Shown piece by piece: positions 42,256 to 48,205 of a stretch of DNA of 48,205 bases. The first letter of the stretch is position 1. The number at the start of each line of letters is the position of its first letter. Origin of the DNA: Saprospiraceae bacterium (GTDB lineage: Bacteria; Bacteroidota; Bacteroidia; Chitinophagales; Saprospiraceae); NCBI GenBank assembly GCA_027080725.1, contig JALWRC010000047.1, positions 15,573 through 63,777 of the forward strand, read 5' to 3'. The notes under the pieces were generated by a model. That model was not told the origin of the DNA. It did not search any database and saw only the letters and a list, made by a program, of their open reading frames with translations. The position numbers and the translations under genes are program-made.

Positions 42256-45120
42256 ATGCGAAACACGCTTTTTTTCTTATGCTTTATACTCTTTTCTCCA
42301 TTATTCGCTCAGAATATCTCCTTCGAAGAGAAGGCGGTTTTTCCCGATACGTTGCATCCCACATCTTTCATGTTCAATGGGGTCGTGGACTTTAATGATG
42401 ACCTGTTGGACGATGTCCTTACCATGCATAAAGGGTACGATTTCATACCCTATTATCAGAAAGCCGTGGATGCCTCCCTATCCGCAGGAAGACCGTTTAA
42501 TACCGGCGCCTTGCAGCACTGGACTTTTGCAGTTGCCGATTTGGATGGCGATGGGAGGAGAGATGTCGTGGTGCCCGGGTATAATGAACCACTCTCGATT
42601 TTATACCGGGATGGAGCCGGCTTCCGGGTGCACAACATCCGGCACCACCTGTATCCACAGGCCATGAGCATCCTCGACGTTAATGGGGATGGACATTTGG
42701 ATATTTTTGTGGCAGATGATGAAGGGCGCAATGTGGTATTCCTTTCTGACCGTGCCGGCGGATGGATTCAACGTGCCGATTATTTGGGGGAGTCGGAGGA
42801 CGCTCGAATTTCAGCGGGCAACTATGGGTGTACATGGACGGACTTTGACTTGGATGGCGACCTGGATTTGTACGTAGCCAAATGTTATGGTAAGTCCAAG
42901 GATCCCAAAGATCCTCGTCGCACTAACCGGCTTTTTATTCAGGATAGTCCCGGGCATTATGTGCAGGATTCTGCTAATACCTATGGTTTGGCGTTTGGTG
43001 CCCAATCCTGGACCTCCAGTTTCGGGGATTTGGACAATGATGGCGATATGGATATTCTGGTTACCCACCACGATAGCTTGGCTTATCTGCTGAGAAATGA
43101 TAAGGGGCACTATGTGCGGGTCGAGCAAATGGCCGGGGTAAGCATTAGCGGCTTCCCGTTGCAGTCCCTCTTTCGGGATTTGGACAACAACGGGTATCTG
43201 GATATACTGGTTGCCGGTGATCCGGCCTACCTGTATATGAATCAAGGGGGCTGGCATTTTGTCAAAAAGGCGTATCCTTTTGGGCTTTATTCGCCTCAAT
43301 CGGTAGCGGTTGGAGATTTGAATACCGACGGATTTTTGGATGTTTATGCGACCTACAAGGGGCTGAGTTCGAAGCGCAGCCAACCGGATAAGGTGTACTA
43401 TAATTCGGGCAAAGCCAACCATTTCATAGGCTTTCACCTCAATCAAGTGGGTATCAATACCGATGCGATAGGCGCCAAAGTCTTGCTATACCATAAATTG
43501 GACAACCAGCCGGTCAAACAAATCAGGGAAGTGGTCTCGGGAGAGAGTTACGGAATCATGAATACGCTGAAGGTGCATTTTGGCTTAGGCGCCACCACTC
43601 TTATCGACTCCATGGTGGTGGTCTGGCCGGATGGCGTACACGAGAAGTTTGATCGTGGCTTGATAGCAGATCAGTACTATTACGTACAACGCGGGCATTG
43701 TCTCACCCCGAGAGTAGAGGTAGTGCCGGACGGAGAGGTGGATATATGCCGGGGCGATACGTTTGATATAACATTGGATCCCTCCATCTTTAAGGATCAT
43801 ATCGTCTGGAATGACGGGACTGCCGGACGCACTCGCAGGATAACCCGTCCGGGGACCTATTCTGTCAAAGGACGCGATAGCAATGGGTGTATCCATTACG
43901 CCATCCCCTTTGAGGTGTTTCTGGAACGGCACCGGAAGCCGGAGATTGACTTCGTTAAGGGAGGCCCCTCTTCTTGTGCCGGCACTGCCGTCCTGCTTGC
44001 AGGAAGGGGTGTAGGTGGCATAAAATGGTGGGGGACGCGTCAAGGAGATACCTTGGCATTGACGGAAGACACACTGGTGTGGTGTGTGGATCATCAGCGC
44101 TGTGGGGATGTTTCTTCCGATACGATTGATCTGCATTTTATTGGGGATTCCACCGGGCCACATGTGCCGGATGCCCTCGTCAAGAAGGGCGAATCTGTTA
44201 CCTTGCATTCCGATGCTTCCGATACGTATTGGTATACCTCTGATACCGCTACCACCCCGGTTTTTATCGGGGCGGAGCTGCATCTGGAGTCGGTAGATAA
44301 AGATACGGTTTGGTGGGTATCCACCGCGGATTCGGCTAATTACGATACGGCGTATTGTGGCTTGAGCATCCGTAGACTTCACAAGAGAGGATACCACGTC
44401 GATCGCAAAAATGTGAAAGTGTATTTTAAGGTGGACCGGGACATTGTTCTATCTTCCGTCAATACGATGACAGATAGCATCGGGAGACGGACCATCGAAA
44501 TCTACAATCCGGATGGTGCGCGTCTTCTACGGCGGGACATAGTCCTGGAGAAAGGCATCAATCACCTCCCCCTCGGAGTGTTGTTGCCCGCCAGCGAAGG
44601 CGAATATTGGATAACGACGGACACCAAGACCAATCTAGAGGTGCTTGGCACCGTGAGTCCGAGACTCATACGCAACATTAGAAGTTTCGGATACCCCTAT
44701 CGCTGCAATCCCTATTTGGAGATCGTAAGACCTTCTTTCTCTCCTGATTCCTATTACTATTTTTACGATTGGGCGGTGAGTCCGGTACCCTTGTATTGCG
44801 AAAGTCCCCGGGTCCCTGTTCATGTCAAAGTGGATACGGTGTCACACACTCAATTCATAAGGCAGCCGGATGAATGGGCGGTCTTCCCCAATCCGGTTGG
44901 AGACAATCGTGTACAGTTGCATCTTCCTGTCGAATTCAGAAGCGGTCTATTGGATGTCAAGGTCCATTCAGTGACAGGATACAGCAGGGAATACCGGCTT
45001 CAAGCCAACAGAAGCGGAAAGGTCGTCCTCCCATTGACCGGTTTTTCCCCCGGAGTTGTTGGCGTGGTCGTTACAACAACGAGCGGAAGGCAGGCTTTCC
45101 TGAAGATTATCAAACTCTGA
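42256..45120 (+). CDS. T9SS-exported FG-GAP/VCBS-repeat protein with UnbV/ASPIC domain
   Basis: A 954-residue secreted protein. The signal peptide FFLCFILFSPLFAQ is followed by FG-GAP/VCBS repeats with calcium-binding DxDxDG loops: DLDGDGRRDVVV, DVNGDGHLDIFV, DLDGDLDLYV, DLDNDGDMDILV, DLDNNGYLDILV, DLNTDGFLDVY (six, residues ~90-370). Then comes a UnbV/ASPIC domain (IGAKVLLYHKLDNQ, VVSGESYGIMNTL, LKVHFGLGATTLIDSMVVVWPDG), a set of beta modules of Ig/PKD type (~480-820) and a C-terminal T9SS sorting domain (FPNPVGDNRVQLHLP, 'TGYSREYRLQANRSGKVVLPLTGFSPGVVGVVV'). The propeller may bind carbohydrate or protein. The next gene starts 6 bp after its stop, so they are co-transcribed. Confidence 0.94.
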   Translation: MRNTLFFLCFILFSPLFAQNISFEEKAVFPDTLHPTSFMFNGVVDFNDDLLDDVLTMHKGYDFIPYYQKAVDASLSAGRPFNTGALQHWTFAVADLDGDGRRDVVVPGYNEPLSILYRDGAGFRVHNIRHHLYPQAMSILDVNGDGHLDIFVADDEGRNVVFLSDRAGGWIQRADYLGESEDARISAGNYGCTWTDFDLDGDLDLYVAKCYGKSKDPKDPRRTNRLFIQDSPGHYVQDSANTYGLAFGAQSWTSSFGDLDNDGDMDILVTHHDSLAYLLRNDKGHYVRVEQMAGVSISGFPLQSLFRDLDNNGYLDILVAGDPAYLYMNQGGWHFVKKAYPFGLYSPQSVAVGDLNTDGFLDVYATYKGLSSKRSQPDKVYYNSGKANHFIGFHLNQVGINTDAIGAKVLLYHKLDNQPVKQIREVVSGESYGIMNTLKVHFGLGATTLIDSMVVVWPDGVHEKFDRGLIADQYYYVQRGHCLTPRVEVVPDGEVDICRGDTFDITLDPSIFKDHIVWNDGTAGRTRRITRPGTYSVKGRDSNGCIHYAIPFEVFLERHRKPEIDFVKGGPSSCAGTAVLLAGRGVGGIKWWGTRQGDTLALTEDTLVWCVDHQRCGDVSSDTIDLHFIGDSTGPHVPDALVKKGESVTLHSDASDTYWYTSDTATTPVFIGAELHLESVDKDTVWWVSTADSANYDTAYCGLSIRRLHKRGYHVDRKNVKVYFKVDRDIVLSSVNTMTDSIGRRTIEIYNPDGARLLRRDIVLEKGINHLPLGVLLPASEGEYWITTDTKTNLEVLGTVSPRLIRNIRSFGYPYRCNPYLEIVRPSFSPDSYYYFYDWAVSPVPLYCESPRVPVHVKVDTVSHTQFIRQPDEWAVFPNPVGDNRVQLHLPVEFRSGLLDVKVHSVTGYSREYRLQANRSGKVVLPLTGFSPGVVGVVVTTTSGRQAFLKIIKL

Positions 45121-45126
45121 TCCGGC

Positions 45127-45774
45127 GTGGAGCAAACGAAGAATTGGCTGATGATTTTCGGGCTTTTTATTGCTCTTTCTACCGGAGAGGCGAGGGAGTG
45201 TTGGGGGTATGTGGATTCGCTGGGACACTATAAGTGGCATAGCCGGAGGCGGGATAGTGTTTTTGTGGATGAGGCCGGTATGAAATGGCGGGTATGGAGT
45301 GGTGACAGTACCCGCTGGACTGCCGCCATGACGATTTATCGTGCCAATGTTAAAGCGCTCCTTTCATTGGGGTATGATACGGCCTTGGTGGAGAGACAAA
45401 TCCGCCTGTTTCCGGACAGTTCAGTATTGTTTGACAAATTGAGCCGCTGTCTGGAGCCGGAACACTTTGTAGGAACTTGGCGCCATGCTCTAAATAGTGC
45501 GGATATGACGTTTTCTTCTCGAAAGCATCCCTTGGCGGGTCATGGAGGAAAGTATGCGATAAAATGGTACCCTTACAAAGGAGGAATCTCCCATGCCAAT
45601 GGAATAGGACTGGTCAAATCCCACCTGTTAGCACATGTTGTGGAAGCCGTCCGCAGCAGATGTTTAATTTGGCGCGCGCGCGTGCTTTCTGCTATGGGAA
45701 AGGAAGAAAGCGCTTATAAAGCTTCTTCGTTCAATATTTATTTAATCAATGCAAGGGATTTTGGGACCAGCTGA
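45127..45774 (+). CDS. Unknown exported protein co-transcribed with the FG-GAP/UnbV gene
   Basis: A 215-residue protein that starts with GTG at 45127, 6 bp after the previous stop, and has a short hydrophobic N-terminus (LMIFGLFIALSTG) that could be a signal peptide. The mature region is Trp-, Arg- and Tyr-rich (WGYVDSLGHYKWHSRRRDS, GMKWRVWSGDSTRWTAAM, FPDSSVLFDKLSRCLEP, FVGTWRHALNS, KWYPYKGGISH). No domain is recognised. The C-terminal third (HLLAHVVEAVRSRCLIWRARVLSAMG) looks helical. Support for coding is the tight spacing and codon use in line with its neighbour. It contains a GC-alternating run at 45672-45681 and a copy of the 16-bp repeat motif (GGTATGAAATGGCGGG, 45277-45292). Confidence 0.6.
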   Translation: MEQTKNWLMIFGLFIALSTGEARECWGYVDSLGHYKWHSRRRDSVFVDEAGMKWRVWSGDSTRWTAAMTIYRANVKALLSLGYDTALVERQIRLFPDSSVLFDKLSRCLEPEHFVGTWRHALNSADMTFSSRKHPLAGHGGKYAIKWYPYKGGISHANGIGLVKSHLLAHVVEAVRSRCLIWRARVLSAMGKEESAYKASSFNIYLINARDFGTS

Positions 45775-45830
45775 ACCGGGAATGCAGAGAGACAGCCGGA
45801 TAGAGAAAGTAGAGAATCTCGGCAATATCT

Positions 45831-47552
45831 CTACCATTTCATAACCCAAACCACCTGATTGCTATTCTTTTTCTTATCCTCCACAATCTGGAGTGCGTAG
45901 ATGCCCTTCGATAGAGAGCCAATGGCTATTTTCCCGGTGTAACACCCCGCGTATAAAGGTCTCCCTTTGATGTCATAGAGGGTGTAATACACTGCTCCCG
46001 GATCGGGGACGATATGGATATAATTTGTGCCCGGATTGGGAGTGGTATGAAATCGTTGGCCTATATCCCATATAGGCACTGTGCTATTGCCGGAAGCGTA
46101 TTCATCCGCTCCGATGTCCACACGTTGATGTATGATGCGCGCTTCGCCATCCAGGTCTTTTTCGCCCGGTGCAGCGATATAAGATGGATTGCCTTGATCG
46201 ATAGCGGGAGAGCTATTGGTGAGATGAAAGTCGGGTAGGGGAGCATGGAGATCTTTGAAGGACGGATCACCAAAAATATCATGCCGGCCAAGGCCGGTTT
46301 GGCGGTAGAAAGAGGCCAATCCCTCGTAGTCTTTATTGTTGAAGGTGGCGAGGAGGTCTTGCCCGGAGCCATCGTCCAAGTAGAGGAGGTTGTAGTCCAT
46401 CTTCAGCCCGGTCTGACTCCGGTCGCTGTACATCCACACATGCGCCGGATTGTCCACATGAAAGATATTGTTGTGTATCGTCCCCCTTTCGAAAAGGCTA
46501 AAGAGCAATTCCCCGTTGTCGGTTTGCTTGGTGTCATTGGCGTAGAAGGTGTTTCCCGTCACGGTGAAGTCCCGGACAATACCCGTCGTGTTGGGGTCAT
46601 AACCTCCGATGTGCATCCCGGCCACTTCGTTTTTGTAGAAGATATTATTGCGAAAGGTAATCCGCTCCGTAGCGCCATTCTCTTCGCATCCGATCTCACC
46701 ACCGTAGCCATTGTGGTGAGAAATGTTATTCTCCACCACGATGTCCCGCCCACCGTCGATATATATACCCGCTGCATTCGAATAAGAGGCCACGTTGTTG
46801 TACACCAAATTGCCCCGGATGATAGCATGCCGCGCCTGGTCATACTCCGGTTGTGGGACCACCCGGTAGTGCCCTCCGAGATCGATTCCAATATTGGTAT
46901 TGTCGTGCACCGAGTTGCCTTCTATCAATACTTCGCTGAGATTGCCGCTTCCCGAAATGTTTTCGCTATAACCCGTTCGGTTGTCAAATACCTCATTGGA
47001 GAGGATGGAGATGTGGTGCATCGAATCCGGATAGGTGTCCGCCCACATGTTGATGGGGACGGCATTGGTATTGTAGGTCACCGGAGAATTGGGGTCTCTG
47101 GAAAAAGTGATTTGACTGACTCGGTTATTGCGGATGATGATATGATGCGCCGTGCCTTGCAATGCAATACCGGATGCGTAGTTGTGCTGATTGTTGGTGA
47201 AGTGAATGTTCTCAATCACCTGATATGCTGATTCTGTATAGAGGAGCGGAGTTTCATCCGGACTGTTGGCGCCGCTGATTTGAACCGCTTCCCCCGGGTA
47301 GCCTCTGAGGGTTATATAGGCACCGGGTGTTCCGGCAACATCAAAATCCACCTTTTCATAATAAGTGCCTTCCCGCAAATTGAGGGTGTCGCCAGGCACT
47401 AATGCTGCTATCCCGTGCCGGATGGTCTTCCACGGAGATTGGATACTTCCATCATTGGAATCATCTCCATTATTTGATATGAAATAGTTGACTTGCGCCT
47501 CAAGAGCCACTCCGGTCAACAGCAAAAAGAGTAGTGTGATAGAAAACTTCAT
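45831..47552 (-). CDS. T9SS-exported right-handed parallel beta-helix protein
   Basis: A 573-residue secreted protein. The signal peptide (FSITLLFLLLTGVALEAQ) precedes a DUF1565-like start (NYFISNNGDDSNDGSIQSPWKTI, LVPGDTLNLREGTYYE). The helix of repeated short coils continues from ~80 to ~440 (HHIIIRNNRVSQITF, VLIEGNSVHDNTNIGI, IVVENNISHHNGYGG, ITFRNNIFYKNEVAG, FTVTGNTFYANDTK), with the 'I..N.i..N' beat of PbH1 repeats seen in polysaccharide lyases and adhesins. An 'A..I..G' segment and a C-terminal T9SS domain (NPGTNYIHIVPDPGAVYYTLYDIKGRPL, 'LSKGIYALQIVED') follow. Catalysis cannot be shown. An upstream in-frame ATG (47609) is unlikely: a -7 element overlaps it and the signal peptide begins at 47552. 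Confidence 0.92.
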   Translation of the reverse strand: MKFSITLLFLLLTGVALEAQVNYFISNNGDDSNDGSIQSPWKTIRHGIAALVPGDTLNLREGTYYEKVDFDVAGTPGAYITLRGYPGEAVQISGANSPDETPLLYTESAYQVIENIHFTNNQHNYASGIALQGTAHHIIIRNNRVSQITFSRDPNSPVTYNTNAVPINMWADTYPDSMHHISILSNEVFDNRTGYSENISGSGNLSEVLIEGNSVHDNTNIGIDLGGHYRVVPQPEYDQARHAIIRGNLVYNNVASYSNAAGIYIDGGRDIVVENNISHHNGYGGEIGCEENGATERITFRNNIFYKNEVAGMHIGGYDPNTTGIVRDFTVTGNTFYANDTKQTDNGELLFSLFERGTIHNNIFHVDNPAHVWMYSDRSQTGLKMDYNLLYLDDGSGQDLLATFNNKDYEGLASFYRQTGLGRHDIFGDPSFKDLHAPLPDFHLTNSSPAIDQGNPSYIAAPGEKDLDGEARIIHQRVDIGADEYASGNSTVPIWDIGQRFHTTPNPGTNYIHIVPDPGAVYYTLYDIKGRPLYAGCYTGKIAIGSLSKGIYALQIVEDKKKNSNQVVWVMKW

Positions 47553-47598
47553 AATGCAGGATTTATTACGATGACTTGAAGGGCAATGATTGGTGTCA

Positions 47599-47606
47599 CA
47601 AATATA
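47599..47606 (-). promoter_or_regulatory. -7 element of the beta-helix gene
   Basis: On the minus strand TATATTTG (47606-47599) is a perfect TAnnTTTG, 46 bp before the ATG at 47552. Confidence 0.45.
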
Positions 47607-47634
47607 CAAAGAATTGGACGAAACTTGTGATTTT

Positions 47635-47654
47635 GCTCCGCGCTATGTGTATTA
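47635..47654. repeat. Dispersed palindromic element, left arm (copy 1 at right end)
   Basis: GCTCCGCGCTATGTGTATTA. The 16 bases CTCCGCGCTATGTGTA recur exactly at 47880-47895, and GCTCCGCG followed by TGTATT matches the family seen in rnpB and at 13127-13160. Confidence 0.65.
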
Positions 47655-47775
47655 CGAAATGCACAAAAGTGAGCCTACGCTTTGTTTTGTCACTATTTTT
47701 GCTGACGACACTTCTCATGTATTTACAATATTGCACTGGGCAAAAATATCGCCAAAACTGCGTTATGTGATATTA

Positions 47776-47834
47776 TAAACCCTGCACTTCGCTATCGCTC
47801 ATACAGGGCTACAAAGATGGCATCCCTACGGGAT
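47776..47834. repeat. Pair of short hairpins, CCCTG/CAGGG and ATCCC/GGGAT
   Basis: CCCTG (47780-47784) faces CAGGG (47804-47808) and, 13 bp later, ATCCCTACGGGAT (47822-47834) folds on a 3-nt loop. Read on the other strand it is AATCCCGTAGGGATGCCATC, a sequence like the short 'CCCGTAGGGA' repeats I recall as common in Bacteroidota. Non-coding. Confidence 0.55.
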
Positions 47835-47879
47835 TATTTCAGTTTCTCAAATCAAAAAAGTGCAGTTTGTTATACGCCC

Positions 47880-47900
47880 CTCCGCGCTATGTGTAGTATA
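47880..47900. repeat. Dispersed palindromic element, left arm (copy 2 at right end)
   Basis: CTCCGCGCTATGTGTAGTATA, 16 of the first 16 bases identical to 47636-47651. Together with the other repeats it makes the 653-bp stretch 47553-48205 a gene-free repeat mosaic. Confidence 0.65.
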
Positions 47901-47920
47901 GGCGCACGGTCGATTTGTTA

Positions 47921-48081
47921 CTTCTCAAATCGGCGTGTGGGATGCTACTTGAAGTCAGTACAGGACATAAGCCTGTTGTGTCCTTATAACGCTGTAGCGT
48001 CACAAGTTGTGCCTTTGTGGTTCAAATCAAAGTTGTTGATAACCACATTAGGCACATTAGGATACATTAGGGAGTTAGGTA
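47921..48081 (+). repeat. Dispersed repeat, copy C, with a nested small palindrome
   Basis: The longest copy: CTTCTCAAATCGGCGTGTGG, then TACTTGAAGTCAGTACAGGACATAA, TTGTGTCCTT, a 22-nt insert (47986-48007), TGTGCCTTTGTGGTTC, ACCACATTAGGCACATTAGG and GAGTTAGGTAG. Its left end is shared with copy B (24228) and its right end with copy A (24170). The 22-nt insert is the small palindrome family of 24335-24387 in reverse, placed between TCCTT and TGTGCC, which are adjacent in copy B. Confidence 0.85.
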
Positions 48082-48161
48082 GTGTCTGCCAGAAAACCTA
48101 TAAAAAGTTATAAATCAGCAATATATAGCTACAAATTATTTTGAATCTAATAGAGATTTAT

Positions 48162-48192
48162 TTGGTCAAAATAGATAAAGTGCTTACCTTTA
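48162..48192 (+). promoter_or_regulatory. Candidate promoter pointing out of the right edge
   Basis: TTG (48162-48164), spacer 20 nt, TACCTTTA (48185-48192), a 7 of 8 match to TAnnTTTG. The gene it would serve lies beyond the window. Confidence 0.3.
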
Positions 48193-48205
48193 AGGCGTTA
48201 AAGAG

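Noticed and set aside
43585-44397. 270-codon minus-strand open frame opposite the FG-GAP gene
   Set aside because: Antisense shadow, Arg- and Ile-rich with no motif.
45672-45681. GC-alternating run, possible Z-DNA
   Set aside because: Only about five CG dinucleotides inside a plausible reading frame; too short to argue for a structure.
46245-47231. 328-codon plus-strand open frame opposite the beta-helix gene
   Set aside because: It lies wholly antisense to the well-supported T9SS beta-helix gene; its Val- and Ile-rich composition mirrors the repeats of the true gene and it has no signal peptide or known motif.
48001-48040. tRNA-like GGTTCAAATC near the right edge
   Set aside because: No acceptor, D-arm or anticodon arm can be folded around it, and the same words occur in the other copies of the dispersed repeat.
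47817-48113. 98-codon open frame at the right end
   Set aside because: It runs through copy C of the dispersed repeat and a short hairpin; the composition is not coding.

Overview
The window is chromosomal DNA of a Bacteroidota bacterium, most likely a free-living, marine-type member near the Saprospiria or Chitinophagia. The evidence is type IX secretion (T9SS) C-terminal sorting domains on at least five secreted proteins, repeated Bacteroidota-type promoters (TTG, a spacer of about 16-24 nt, then TAnnTTTG) with little Shine-Dalgarno use, a DUF6089 barrel, an OstA-like LPS-transport protein, and an RNase P RNA of the expected compact form. The phylum call is firm and the class call is inference. 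There are no tRNA or rRNA genes, no CRISPR array and no intact mobile element.

Layout: (1) 1-3.7 kb is an A+T-rich accessory patch with an ISNCY-type transposase scar, two paralogous lipoproteins of unknown function on the minus strand and a 13-copy heptamer tandem repeat. (2) 3.7-16 kb holds class II fructose-bisphosphate aldolase, a T9SS protein, a Cys-rich protein whose N-terminus is encoded across an 11-G tract, a Pit/PHO4 phosphate transporter with a PhoU-like tail, an ArsM-type arsenite methyltransferase, a small membrane protein, a family 2 glycosyltransferase, a gliding-motility-type T9SS protein and an outer-membrane barrel. (3) 16-24 kb holds isocitrate dehydrogenase, a lipoprotein, RuvB, a START-like protein, a CBS-pair protein, a DUF6089 barrel and succinate-semialdehyde dehydrogenase. 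(4) 24-24.8 kb is a gene-free mosaic of dispersed repeats. (5) 24.8-28.7 kb is a tight operon: ChaN-like protein, FAD oxidoreductase, OstA-like protein. (6) 28.7-37.4 kb, all minus strand, holds a leucine-rich-repeat T9SS protein, surE / small membrane protein / lpxB, an M23 peptidase and an orphan sensor histidine kinase. (7) 37.6-42 kb holds the RNase P RNA, a small exported protein, a malic enzyme-phosphotransacetylase fusion, a 2[4Fe-4S] ferredoxin and ribosomal protein L31 type B. (8) 42-48 kb holds an FG-GAP/UnbV T9SS protein with a co-transcribed unknown, a parallel beta-helix T9SS protein and a second repeat mosaic.

Taken together this is mostly housekeeping: central carbon metabolism (Fba, Icd, MaeB, SSADH, ferredoxin), cell envelope (LpxB, OstA-like, M23, barrels), RNA and DNA maintenance (rnpB, RuvB, L31), interspersed with secreted surface proteins. 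I do not see a complete new defence or biosynthetic system. The most unusual signals are in the DNA itself: several short dispersed palindromic repeat families, one of which sits inside the RNase P RNA gene; a 16-bp motif seen repeatedly in genes and in a perfect intergenic hairpin; a larger repeat carrying a nested small palindrome; a heptamer tandem array; and a homopolymeric G tract inside the start of a secreted Cys-rich protein, which is a candidate phase-variable locus.
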